From Aquimonas sp002352135 (GTDB lineage Bacteria > Pseudomonadota > Gammaproteobacteria > Xanthomonadales > Xanthomonadaceae), in the NCBI GenBank assembly GCA_035440755.1, contig DAORND010000008.1, forward strand, positions 1 through 64,000: DNA of 64,000 nt, written 5' to 3'. Below are positions 10,104 through 18,700 of the stretch, in pieces; the stretch's first letter is position 1; every line of letters begins with the position of its first letter. The notes under the pieces were generated by a model, which saw nothing but the letters and a program-made list of their open reading frames with translations, was not told the origin of the DNA and did not search any database. The position numbers and the translations under genes are program-made.

Positions 10104-10754
10104 TCAGCGAAGGCCGCTTCGTCGACGGAACGGCCATCGTCCGCGCCAGTACTGCAGTATCAGGAACCCCGCGGCCATGCCGCCGAGGTGGGCGAAGTGT
10201 GCAACCCCGGACTGGGTTCCACTCACACCTAGCAGCAGTTCAAGCACGCCGTAGACCACCACCAGCGTGCTGGCCTTCATCGGGATGGGCGGTATCAGCA
10301 GCATCACTTGCCGATTCGGGAACAGCATGCCGAAAGCCAGCAACACACCGAACACACCACCCGATGCGCCAACTGTGGGGTAGAGTTCGCCGTTGCTCAC
10401 GGCATGGGTAGCCACCAGCAACTGCACGAGCCCAGCACCCGCGATGCAGCCCAGCACGTACATCATCGTGCGGCGGCTTCCCCAAACCATTTCCAGCGCC
10501 GCTCCGAACATGTAGATCGCCAGCATGTTGAACAGCAGATGGCTCAGTCCACCGTGGATGAACCCGTAGCTCAGCAACTGCCAAGGCATAAAGCCCACGG
10601 TCACCAATTGACCGTCGGCATAACCGGCAGGCCAGTCGCCAGCAGGCCACAACATGAAGTCGATCAGCCACGTCTCGCCAAACAGTTGCTGCGCGAGAAA
10701 GACCAGGCTGTTGAGAATCAGCAATGTTCGGGTGGCGGGGGGAATGCGATCCAT
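10104..10754 (-). CDS. Rhomboid-family intramembrane serine protease
   Basis: Integral membrane protease of 216 residues with about six membrane spans. The catalytic pair is visible: Ser131 in GASGGVFG and His189 in HFAHLGG, the standard GxSG/H dyad. FNMLAIYMFG and the W-R-E-like region before it fit the core rhomboid fold. Substrate unknown. It lies 58 bases downstream of the alkyltransferase-like gene on the same strand and may share its transcript; it converges with the GGDEF gene. The ATG at 10754 begins right before the first hydrophobic segment; an upstream in-frame ATG at 10838 would overlap the neighbouring gene and adds no recognisable sequence. Confidence 0.92.
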   Translation of the reverse strand: MDRIPPATRTLLILNSLVFLAQQLFGETWLIDFMLWPAGDWPAGYADGQLVTVGFMPWQLLSYGFIHGGLSHLLFNMLAIYMFGAALEMVWGSRRTMMYVLGCIAGAGLVQLLVATHAVSNGELYPTVGASGGVFGVLLAFGMLFPNRQVMLLIPPIPMKASTLVVVYGVLELLLGVSGTQSGVAHFAHLGGMAAGFLILQYWRGRWPFRRRSGLR

Positions 10755-10812
10755 GCGGACAGTCTTCGTTGCGAATGCGCGCACTGTATCAGGCGACCAC
10801 GATTGCATCGTG

Positions 10813-11169
10813 TCATGGTCGCCAGAGCATGGCATCAAGAGTTGTCGATCTATGCTTGGTCACGCGGCCATTCCGCACATCGACTCCCTCTGCTTCAAGG
10901 CGTAGTCGCTGTGCTTCGAAGGCATCCGAGTTGGCGGCGAAGGCGATCCGTCCATCGGCGCGTAACACACGATGCCAGGGCAGTGCATCCGCTTCGCTCG
11001 ATTGCGCAAGGACTCTGGCGACCAGGCGAGCGCGCCCCGGTAGTCCAGCAGCGAGTGCGACTTCGGCATATGCACGCACCTGGCCGTAAGGGATGGTGCG
11101 GATCACCGCCCGAATTCGCTGATGGGTCGAGTCGCTGTTGGTCGGCAGGTCATGCTTGCGTTTCGTCAC
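10813..11169 (-). CDS. Alkyltransferase-like protein (ATL, MGMT family without active cysteine)
   Basis: DNA-repair adaptor of 118 residues related to O6-alkylguanine-DNA alkyltransferase. The active-site block reads ALPWHRV, with Trp65 where the methyl-accepting cysteine would be; this is the hallmark of ATL proteins such as YbaZ, which bind and flag O6-alkylguanine but do not repair it. The helix-turn-helix segment RIRAVIRTIPYGQVRAYAEVA is seen near the N-terminus. I chose the GTG at 11169 because GGAAAG lies six bases upstream and the family begins about here; an upstream in-frame ATG at 11274 adds an unrelated extension overlapping the divergent gene. It heads a leftward pair with the rhomboid gene. 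Confidence 0.9.
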   Translation of the reverse strand: MTKRKHDLPTNSDSTHQRIRAVIRTIPYGQVRAYAEVALAAGLPGRARLVARVLAQSSEADALPWHRVLRADGRIAFAANSDAFEAQRLRLEAEGVDVRNGRVTKHRSTTLDAMLWRP

Positions 11170-11272
11170 AAGGCTTTCCGTTGTCTGCGTCCACGCTGGT
11201 ACGATTGTGCCTTGTGGCGATCTGTAGCGCTGGCTTGCTGAGCTGAAATGAACACCCGAGGCGACATCAATC

Positions 11273-11680
11273 ATGCAGAACTTTGAACAAATCCGTGCCC
11301 ATGTCGACAGTCGATATGAGGTTGTACGTAGCGAGCCTTACCTCATCGGTTTGGAGCTCACCCTGAATCAGGGCGCGCGCCACCAAGGCCTGTTTCTGAC
11401 CGAGTTGGAGGACGAAGACGGTCGAAAGTTTCTGCGTGTCAGTACGGCACTCGCCCCGACGACGGGCATTGATCTGGCCCGTGCCCTCAAGTTCAACTGG
11501 GAGCAGCGGGTGGGCTATCTGGCGATTTCCGAACTGGATGGGCTGACCTATCTGCAGCTTTGCGAGAACCGTCCTTATGAAGGCCTGACGGGGGCGGAAA
11601 TTGATCGGCTGGTGCTGGAGATCGGTGGTTTGGGAGACCGGATTGAGCGCGCATTTTCTGCCGGTGGAGATCTCTTCTGA
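11273..11680 (+). CDS. Conserved-looking protein of unknown function, 135 residues
   Basis: I do not recognise this family. The protein is soluble and acidic, with no signal peptide or membrane span. It starts MQNFEQIRAHV and alternates predicted strands (YLIGLELTL, KFLRVSTALAP, RVGYLAISELDGLTYLQL) before a C-terminal helix ending in GLGDRIERAF. That layout loosely recalls the secretion-chaperone/YbjN type of fold, but this is a guess from pattern only. It is divergent from the ATL gene, with about 100 bases between starts, and is closed by a very strong hairpin. Coding-like composition and clean boundaries support a real gene. Confidence 0.75.
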   Translation: MQNFEQIRAHVDSRYEVVRSEPYLIGLELTLNQGARHQGLFLTELEDEDGRKFLRVSTALAPTTGIDLARALKFNWEQRVGYLAISELDGLTYLQLCENRPYEGLTGAEIDRLVLEIGGLGDRIERAFSAGGDLF

Positions 11681-11703
11681 CGGCTTTGCACGGCTGCATT
11701 GAA

Positions 11704-11748
11704 GAAACACAAAGGGCGCACCCGACTGGCGTGCGCCCTTTGTGTTTC
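11704..11748. terminator. Strong bidirectional terminator, 18-bp perfect stem
   Basis: Bases 11704-11721 pair perfectly with 11731-11748 around a nine-base loop. The stem has A/T-rich ends, so each strand ends in a T-rich stretch. It lies between the unknown 135-residue gene and the convergent rhodanese gene and serves both. Confidence 0.85.
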
Positions 11749-11763
11749 TGGTGATTCGTGGAA

Positions 11764-12141
11764 TCAGCCCGGTCTTGTCGGCAAGCCTTCGTTGCACCAG
11801 GCGATCATGCCTCCATCAAGGTTGATCAACGTTGCGTCACTACGTTCGCTTCGCAGCCTGGCGATGGCGCGTTGCGAACGCATGCCGCTTCGACAAACCA
11901 CCAACAGCTCTCTGGTATCGGCGGGAATTCCCGCGCTTTTCAGTGCGTTCCAGCCATAGGCGTCAACGTCACCGAGCGGCACGTGCTTGGCCTGCGCAAT
12001 CATGCCGCCGGCGACTTCGTTGGCTTCACGAACATCGATGGCGGCGACACCGCGCGCGATCAGCTGTTCGGCCTCGCGTGGCCCCACGCCGCCCGCCTGA
12101 CCGGAAAACACCTGCTTCAACCAGTCCATCGGATTGGTCAT
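11764..12141 (-). CDS. Rhodanese-like domain protein (single domain)
   Basis: Sulfur-carrier or thiosulfate/persulfide sulfurtransferase of 125 residues, probably cytoplasmic. The active-site loop is CRSGMRS, and the fold markers DVREANEVAGG and LDGGMIAW are present. The ATG at 12141 follows a strong GGGGAGGAAG ribosome site and overlaps the stop of the arsR gene by four bases (ATGA), so the two are translationally coupled. It is the third gene of a leftward rhodanese-arsR-rhodanese operon facing the sulfide:quinone oxidoreductase gene, which points to handling of persulfide made from sulfide. Confidence 0.92.
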   Translation of the reverse strand: MTNPMDWLKQVFSGQAGGVGPREAEQLIARGVAAIDVREANEVAGGMIAQAKHVPLGDVDAYGWNALKSAGIPADTRELLVVCRSGMRSQRAIARLRSERSDATLINLDGGMIAWCNEGLPTRPG

Positions 12142-12488
12142 GTCTTGCTTCCTCCCCCACAGTAGATGCGATGCAGTACGGCAATGATGTCGTGGACCGG
12201 ACCATCGGCCAGCGAATAGAAAATGGTCTGCGCGCTGCGTCGGGTTCTCACCAGTCCCTCTTCGCGCAACACGGCCAGGTGCTGCGAGAGGGCCGATTGC
12301 GACAGATCCATGCCCGCGTTGATGTCGCCCACCGCTTGCTCGCCATCCGCCAGCATGCAAAGGATCATCAGGCGACGGTCGTTGGCAATGGCCTTCAGCA
12401 GACGCGAAGCGTCGCTGGCGTGGCCGCGCATTTCTGCTGCTTCGGAGGCTACCAGCGCGCGCGAGCGCTCAATCGATTCGACAGTCAT
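12138..12488 (-). CDS. ArsR-family repressor, SqrR/BigR-like persulfide sensor
   Basis: Winged-helix DNA-binding repressor of 116 residues. The recognition region reads MDLSQSALSQHLAVLREEGLV. It contains two cysteines that matter: Cys44 in LMILCMLADGE and Cys110 in RIYCGGG. They are 66 residues apart, the same spacing as the redox pair of SqrR (C41/C107) and BigR, which form a tetrasulfide or disulfide bridge and release DNA when persulfides appear. No arsenic-type ELCVCDL motif is present. The gene lies between two rhodanese genes and opposite SQR, so control of both operons is likely. Sensor function is inferred from family, cysteine spacing and context. Confidence 0.88.
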   Translation of the reverse strand: MTVESIERSRALVASEAAEMRGHASDASRLLKAIANDRRLMILCMLADGEQAVGDINAGMDLSQSALSQHLAVLREEGLVRTRRSAQTIFYSLADGPVHDIIAVLHRIYCGGGSKT

Positions 12489-12495
12489 GGCGGAC

Positions 12496-12885
12496 TCAGC
12501 GCGTAGTAACCGGATGACCGCGTTCGGTCCACGCGGTGATGCCACCGGCCATTGAGCGCACCTTGCTGAAACCCATCTGTTGCAGCGCATCTGCAGCCAG
12601 CGCAGAGCGGCCACCGGTACGGCAATAGAGCGTGATCGCACGGTCTCGCAGTGCCAAGGCGGGATCGACGGCGCAGGCCATAGCGGGATGGGCCTCAACC
12701 TGAAACTCCAGCACGCCACGCGGAATATTGATCGCACCCGCGAGGTGTCCCATCTCGAACTCGGCCGGTTCGCGAACGTCAATCAGCACATCTTCGCGAT
12801 GTTCCTCCGCCGCAAGGGCGTCGACACTTACTTCAGAGATTCGGGTCTTGGCGGCAGCGACTAGATCGCTTGCGGAAAGGGACAT
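12496..12885 (-). CDS. Rhodanese-like domain protein (first gene of the arsR operon)
   Basis: Sulfurtransferase of 129 residues with the full rhodanese fold: DVREPAEFEMGHLAGAINIP near the start and the active loop YCRTGGRSA. The CRTGGR loop differs from that of the downstream rhodanese (CRSGMR), so the two are unlikely to be recent duplicates and may use different acceptors. The ATG at 12885 follows an AAGGAGAG ribosome site. Its stop is seven bases before the arsR start, so the three genes form one operon. A near-palindromic AT-rich site lies just upstream. Confidence 0.92.
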   Translation of the reverse strand: MSLSASDLVAAAKTRISEVSVDALAAEEHREDVLIDVREPAEFEMGHLAGAINIPRGVLEFQVEAHPAMACAVDPALALRDRAITLYCRTGGRSALAADALQQMGFSKVRSMAGGITAWTERGHPVTTR

Positions 12886-12913
12886 CGGAAGCTCTCCTTC
12901 AAATATGAGTTGA

Positions 12914-12927
12914 CACTAATATAAGTG
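12914..12927. promoter_or_regulatory. Candidate operator of the ArsR-type regulator
   Basis: CACTAATATAAGTG is a 14-base palindrome with one mismatched pair, sitting in a local AT-rich patch 29 bases upstream of the leftward rhodanese start and about 190 bases before SQR. AT-rich inverted repeats overlapping promoters are typical BigR-type sites, but I cannot confirm binding from sequence alone. Confidence 0.45.
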
Positions 12928-13118
12928 CAAACTAAATTAGCGTGCATCAAGCATACTGCGTTCCAGCCGATTACTCTACGGCCCAAGCGGGATATGGCTG
13001 CGCGGCACAGGTCGAGGTGCCCAGCCGGTCTGGTGAAATCGGCGTATATACAGCAGTGCTCGCCCCACCGGCAGGGGCGTGACACCTCATTTCGGCCGGG
13101 GAGAGGGAGATTTGTCAC

Positions 13119-14387
13119 ATGGCTAAGATCGTTGTACTGGGTGGCGGCATCGGCGGTACCAGCATGGCTTATGAGCTGCGCGCGGCGCTCGGCAAGGAAC
13201 ACAGCATTTCCGTCGTGGGTGATACCCCGCTGTTTTCGTTCACGCCGTCCAATCCCTGGGTGGCAGTCGGCTGGCGTAAGCCCAGCGACATTCAGGTCAA
13301 TATCGGCCAATACCTGGCCAAGAAGGGCATTGCCTTCAATCCGGTCGGTGCGCAGGAACTGAAGCCTGCTGAGAACGCCATCATCCTGCGCGATGGGCAC
13401 CGCATGGAGTATGACTACCTCGTCATCACGACCGGCCCACGCCTGGCGTTTGACGAAATTCCCGGCTTGGGCCCGGATGGCCATACGCACTCGGTATGCA
13501 CGACGCCGCACGCGTTGGAAGGCTGGATGGCCTACCAGGAGTTCGTGAAGAACCCCGGACCCATCGTCGTTGGTGCTGCACAGGGCGCAAGCTGCTTTGG
13601 TCCCGCCTACGAGTTCATCATGATCCTTGATGCGGATCTGCGTAAGCGCAAGATTCGCGACAAGGTGCCGATGACCTATGTCAGCAGTGAGCCCTATGTC
13701 GGGCACATGGGTCTGGGCGGCGTCGGTGATTCCAAAGGCTTGCTCGAGGGAGAGTTCCGACAGCGCCATATCAAGTGGATCGTCAACTCGAAGATCACCG
13801 AAGTGCGCGATGGCGAGATGGCCGTGCAGGAAATGGATGCCGACGGCAAGCCGTTGCGCGAGCACACCGTGCCGTTCAAATATTCGATGATTCTTCCCGC
13901 ATTTACTGGCGTGGATGCCGTGCGCACGGCACCAGAGATGTGCAATCCGCGTGGTTTTGTCTTGATCGACAAGCACCAGCGCAATCCGAAGTATCCCAAT
14001 GTCTACTCGGCCGGCGTGTGCGTCGCCATTCCTCCTGTGGAGCCGACACCTGTGCCGACGGGCGCGCCGAAGACGGGTTTCATGATCGAGTCGATGGTGA
14101 CTGCCATCGTTGACAACATCAAAGCGGAGTTGACTGGCAAGCCCGTCGAGGCGGTCGCCACTTGGAATGCCATCTGCTTGGCCGACATGGGCGACACCGG
14201 TGCTGCGTTCGTCGCGCTTCCGCAGATTCCGCCGCGCAACGTGACCTGGGCCAAGGTCGGCAAGTGGGTGCATCTGGCCAAGATCGCGTTCGAGAAATAT
14301 TTCCTTTTCAAAGTGAAGTCCGGCAACAACGAGCCTGTGTACGAAAAATACGTGCTCAAGGCGCTGGGCATCATGCGTTTGAAGTGA
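13119..14387 (+). CDS. sqr: Sulfide:quinone oxidoreductase (A. ferrooxidans-like)
   Basis: Membrane-associated FAD enzyme that oxidises sulfide to sulfane sulfur and passes electrons to the quinone pool. The 422-residue protein begins with the dinucleotide fold VVLGGGIGGTSMAYEL. Three cysteines match the catalytic set of the Acidithiobacillus ferrooxidans enzyme: Cys127 (HSVCTTPH), Cys159 (GASCFGPAYE) and Cys353 (NAICLADMGD). SNPWVAVGW, PPVEPTPVPTGAPKTG and the amphipathic C-terminus (VHLAKIAFEKYF) also agree. It heads the rightward operon and is followed after 25 bases by the DUF2892 gene. Loss of sulfide in this strain probably depends on it; expression is probably set by the neighbouring ArsR-type repressor. 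Confidence 0.95.
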   Translation: MAKIVVLGGGIGGTSMAYELRAALGKEHSISVVGDTPLFSFTPSNPWVAVGWRKPSDIQVNIGQYLAKKGIAFNPVGAQELKPAENAIILRDGHRMEYDYLVITTGPRLAFDEIPGLGPDGHTHSVCTTPHALEGWMAYQEFVKNPGPIVVGAAQGASCFGPAYEFIMILDADLRKRKIRDKVPMTYVSSEPYVGHMGLGGVGDSKGLLEGEFRQRHIKWIVNSKITEVRDGEMAVQEMDADGKPLREHTVPFKYSMILPAFTGVDAVRTAPEMCNPRGFVLIDKHQRNPKYPNVYSAGVCVAIPPVEPTPVPTGAPKTGFMIESMVTAIVDNIKAELTGKPVEAVATWNAICLADMGDTGAAFVALPQIPPRNVTWAKVGKWVHLAKIAFEKYFLFKVKSGNNEPVYEKYVLKALGIMRLK

Positions 14388-14412
14388 TCCGTTCCTTTTC
14401 TGGAGACAATCG

Positions 14413-14616
14413 ATGAATCTTGATCGAGCCATTTTTGCCTTCGCTGGCGTGATGATCTTGGTGAGCCTGGCGCTGGGGCATTTCGTGTCGCCGTACTGGC
14501 TACTGTTGACGGCCTTTGTGGGCTTGAACCTGCTGCAGTCGGCGTTCACCGGTTTTTGCCCGGCGGCCATGATTCTCGGCAAGTTCGGCGTCAAAGCCGG
14601 TTGCGCATTCAAGTAA
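14413..14616 (+). CDS. Small DUF2892-type inner-membrane protein
   Basis: A 67-residue protein with two hydrophobic segments (about 6-24 and 29-45) and the family-like tail GFCPAAMILGKFGVKAGC. DUF2892 proteins are often encoded with or fused to rhodaneses (YgaP type) and sit next to sulfur genes, which fits its place between SQR and an RND system. Its role is unknown; a membrane partner for sulfur transfer is a guess. The next gene starts ten bases after its stop. Confidence 0.85.
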   Translation: MNLDRAIFAFAGVMILVSLALGHFVSPYWLLLTAFVGLNLLQSAFTGFCPAAMILGKFGVKAGCAFK

Positions 14617-14626
14617 GGACGACCTC

Positions 14627-15712
14627 ATGCAGATGCGAACCGAACTGGGTGTGCTGGCATTGGTCAGCGCACTGACTCTTGGCCTGACGGGTTGCGGTGG
14701 AGAATCCACGCCGACCGAAATCGTGGCGAGCGGCGAACTGCCGTTCTCCACCTTGACGGTTTCTCCGGTTTCCGCCCAACGCGAACGCATCTGGGATGGC
14801 GTGATCGAAGCGGTGAACCAGGCCACCTTGTCTGCGCAGACAGGTGGCCGGGTCCGCGAGGTTCTAGTCGACGTCAACGATTATGTGAAGGCAGGAGATG
14901 TCATCCTGCGTTTTACCGACGTCGAGCAACAGTCTGCAATTCGTCAGGCGCAAGCCGCGTTGGCCGCGGCAAAAGCGGCGTTGGACGAGGCGGAATCCGA
15001 TTTCAAGCGGATCAGCGAGATCTTTGGACGGCAGTTGGTTTCGAAAGCGCAGTTGGATCAGGCGACGGCGCGCCGTGACGCCGCCAAGGCGCAGCATGAG
15101 TCCGCGCAAGCCGCCGTGCGCGCTGCCAACGAGCAGGTTGACTACACCGTCGTCCGCGCGCCGTATTCTGGCATCGTCACCCAGCGCCACGTTGAAGTAG
15201 GCGAGGCAGTGAATCCGGGTCAGCCGTTGATCTCGGGTTTGTCGCTGGACAAGCTCCGCGTCAACGTGCAAATACCGCAGAGCGACATGGCGTCCATACG
15301 CGAGCACGCCAAAGCCTCCCTGCTACTGGCAGATGGCAAGCGCATCGACGCAGAACAGGTGATCGTGTTTCCGTATGCAGACCCAACGACGCATACCTTC
15401 AGCGTGCGCTTGGAGCTGCCGCAGGCGGAAACCGGTCTGCAACCGGGGATGACTGCCAAGGCGGCATTTGTAATCGGTGCCTCCGAGCGACTCTTGGTGC
15501 CTGAATCCGCATTGGTTCGACGCAGTGAGGTCACTGCCGTTTACGTGGTCAGCGAGGGCAAAGTCAGTTTGCGTCAGATTCGTCTGGGGCACCGTTTTGG
15601 CAATGAAATCGAGGTGTTGGCAGGTCTTTCTGCGGGCGACGCGGTCGCCACCGATCCGGTAGCCGCGGGTGTCTACCTCTCCCGCATGCACGCCCGGGAG
15701 TTGGCGCAATGA
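14627..15712 (+). CDS. RND efflux periplasmic adaptor, lipoprotein
   Basis: Membrane-fusion subunit of 361 residues linking an RND pump to an outer-membrane channel. A lipoprotein signal ends at LGLTGCGG. Then come a split biotinyl/lipoyl-like domain (SAQTGGRVREVLVDVNDYVKAG ... VVRAPYSGIVTQRHVEVGEAV), an alpha-helical hairpin at about 105-165, and beta-barrel and membrane-proximal domains. It overlaps the pump gene by four bases (ATGA at 15709). No TolC-like gene is near, so the outer-membrane part must come from elsewhere. Being in the SQR operon suggests a substrate connected with sulfide stress, but that is context only. Confidence 0.92.
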   Translation: MQMRTELGVLALVSALTLGLTGCGGESTPTEIVASGELPFSTLTVSPVSAQRERIWDGVIEAVNQATLSAQTGGRVREVLVDVNDYVKAGDVILRFTDVEQQSAIRQAQAALAAAKAALDEAESDFKRISEIFGRQLVSKAQLDQATARRDAAKAQHESAQAAVRAANEQVDYTVVRAPYSGIVTQRHVEVGEAVNPGQPLISGLSLDKLRVNVQIPQSDMASIREHAKASLLLADGKRIDAEQVIVFPYADPTTHTFSVRLELPQAETGLQPGMTAKAAFVIGASERLLVPESALVRRSEVTAVYVVSEGKVSLRQIRLGHRFGNEIEVLAGLSAGDAVATDPVAAGVYLSRMHARELAQ

Positions 15713-18700
15713 GCGAGCGCGACGGCGCGCCTGCGATGGGCATTTCCGGCCGTCTTGCGGCGGCATTTCAGGCCAATCCGCTGACGCCCATCCTGGCGAT
15801 TGCGGGTCTCCTTCTCGGTATGGTTGCGGTGATGATCACGCCGCGCGAGGAAGAGCCGCAGATCGATGTGACCATGGCCAACGTCACCGTGCCGTTTCCG
15901 GGAGCGCCGGTTGATGATGTTGAGAACCTGATCAGTGTCCCACTGGAACAGGTGCTTTCGGAGATTGATGGCGTAAAACACGTCTACTCGGTATCGCGCC
16001 CTGGTGTGTCGATGACCACGGTCGAGTTTGATGTGGGCGTGCCACGCGCAGATGCATTGGTGCGGCTGTACAACCAGATCTATTCGAATCTGGACTGGTC
16101 GCCGCAGGGACTGGGCGTTGGTCAGCCCCTGGTGCGCCCGATGGGTATTGATGACGTGCCGGTCATGGGTCTGACCTTGTGGACCGACGATCCAGCACGC
16201 GGTGCAACGGACGTGGCGGAAGTTGCGCACACTCTTGAGGCCGAATTGAAACGCATCCCAGGAACGCGCGATGTGTATACGATCGGCGCACCCGACCGTG
16301 CCGTGATTGTTGAGCTGGACGCCACCAAACTGGCCTCCTACGGTATGGACGTTGCCGACCTCTCCAACGCCTTGCTGGCCAGCAATGTGGTCTCTCAGGC
16401 AGGCGACCGGATCGGCCCAGAAGGACAAGTTCCGGTGACTGGGGGGACCTATCTCGCGGATGCGCGTCAGGTTGCCGAGCTGGTCATCGGCTTGCGGGAT
16501 GGCAAACCCCTGTTTCTGTCGGATGTGGCGACCGTGCGGCGCGGCGCGGACATGCCAACGCAATATGTGTGGCATGGCGTACCCGCGGGTCAGCATGGGC
16601 CTCAACAGGGCATCGCGCCGGCGGTGACCATTGCTGTCGCCAAGAAGCCGGGTGCCAATGCAGCCGACATCACCAAGGCCATCGAACACCGTATCGAGAT
16701 CTTGCGTGGGAGTGTCATTCCAGAGGGCGTGGAAGTTACCGTCACGCGGGACTACGGCAAGACCGCGAACGACAAGGCGATCAAGCTGATCCAGAAATTG
16801 GTGTTCGCGACGATGGCGGTGGTCTTGTTGGTGCTGTTTGCGCTGGGCTGGCGCGAAGCCATCGTGGTGGGTGCGGCGGTCATCATCACCCTAGCGCTGA
16901 CCTTGTTCGCCAGTTGGGCGATGGGCTTCACGATCAATCGCGTATCACTTTTTGCTCTGATCTTCTCCATCGGTATCTTGGTTGACGATGCCATTGTGGT
17001 GGTGGAGAACATCCATCGGCATATGGCAAAAGGCGGTCGAACCTTGTTCGAGGCTATCCCTCCGGCGGTCGATGAGGTCGGCAGTCCGACCATCCTGGCG
17101 ACGTTCACCGTGATCGCTGCCCTGTTGCCAATGGCTTTCGTCACCGGATTGATGGGGCCCTATATGCGGCCGATCCCGATCAATGCCTCGGTGGGCATGC
17201 TGCTATCGCTGGCGGTGGCATTGATCGTGACGCCCTGGCTGTCCTTGAAGCTGCTGTCGCGCCACCTTGGCGAGCATGCACAGGGCACATCCGATGGTCA
17301 TGGTGCGGGCATCGCGGCGCGACTGCATGGCGTTTTTGATCGCATCATGCGGCCCTTCCTCGACCGCCAACGTGGTGGCCGACGTCGAAACTGGTTGTGG
17401 GCGGGTATCGGTGTGGCACTGGTGCTTTCTGCCGGGATGGCAGTGGTGCAGTGGGTCGTGCTGAAAATGCTGCCCTTCGACAACAAGTCGGAATTCCAGG
17501 TCGTGGTCGACATGCCCGAAGGCAGCACGCTGGAGCGCACGAATGCGTTGCTTCAGGAACTGGCCGGAGTGGTCGCCGAACTGCCAGAAGTGAGTGATTA
17601 TCAGGGCTACGCGGGAACCTCCGGACCGGTCAATTTCAATGGCCTCGTTCGCCAGTACTACCTGCGTCAGGGTCCCATCGTCGCCGACCTGCAAGTCAAT
17701 CTGGTCGACAAGCATGATCGTGATCGCAAGAGTCACGAGATCGCCCGCGCGGTGCGTCCACAGCTCGCTGCAATCGGCAAGCAGTACGGCGCATCCGTCA
17801 AAGTCGTCGAGGTTCCGCCCGGACCGCCAGTTCTGTCTCCGCTGGTCGCGGAAATCTATGGGTCGGATCAGGCCACGGCACGCGCCATGGCGCGTGAGCT
17901 GGTCGGCAAGTTCGAGGCGACCGAGGGCTTGGTGGACATCGATACCACGGTCGAGTCGGAATCAGCGCGCGATCTGGTGCTGGTGGACCGTGCGCGTGCA
18001 GCCCAGATGGGCGTCAGTCAGGCGGCCATTGCGCAGGCCTTGCGGACCGGCTTGTCCGGCAATGACGCGACCTACCTGCGAGACGGCGCTTCGAAGTATC
18101 CCGTGCCGGTGCGCTTGCGCTTGCCTGCCGGTGATCAAGCCAGCATGGATCAATTGCTGGCGCTTCGAGTTCGCACTCAGGACGGGCGACTGATCCCGCT
18201 GTCCGAAGTCGTTACGGTGCAGCGCGTCACCTGGGAGAATGCGATCTATCACAAGGACCTGCTGCCGGTCGTATACGTCATGGCAGACGAGGCGGGTGCG
18301 TTGGATAGCCCTCTCTATGGCATGTTTGACGTGGTCGGTCAGTTGGGTGACGAGATGCTCGCTGGCTACGGCATCAAGCAGTACTTCATTGCTCAGCCGG
18401 AGTCCACGGCGGAGTTCGGCATCAAATGGGACGGCGAGTGGCAGATCACCTATGAAACGTTCCGCGACATGGGAATCGCCTATGGCGTGGGCATGGTGCT
18501 GATCTATCTGCTGGTGGTGGCGCAGTTCCGCAGCTATGTCGTTCCACTGATCATCATGGCGCCGATTCCGCTCACCGTGATTGGCGTGATGCCCGGCCAC
18601 GCCTTGCTCGGTGCGCAATTCACCGCGACCAGCATGATCGGCATGATCGCGTTGGCGGGAATCATCGTGCGCAACTCGATATTGCTGGTGGACTTCATCA

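Noticed and set aside
12861..14612. 583-codon frame opposite SQR and the DUF2892 gene
   Set aside because: Mirror of SQR with no recognisable domain.
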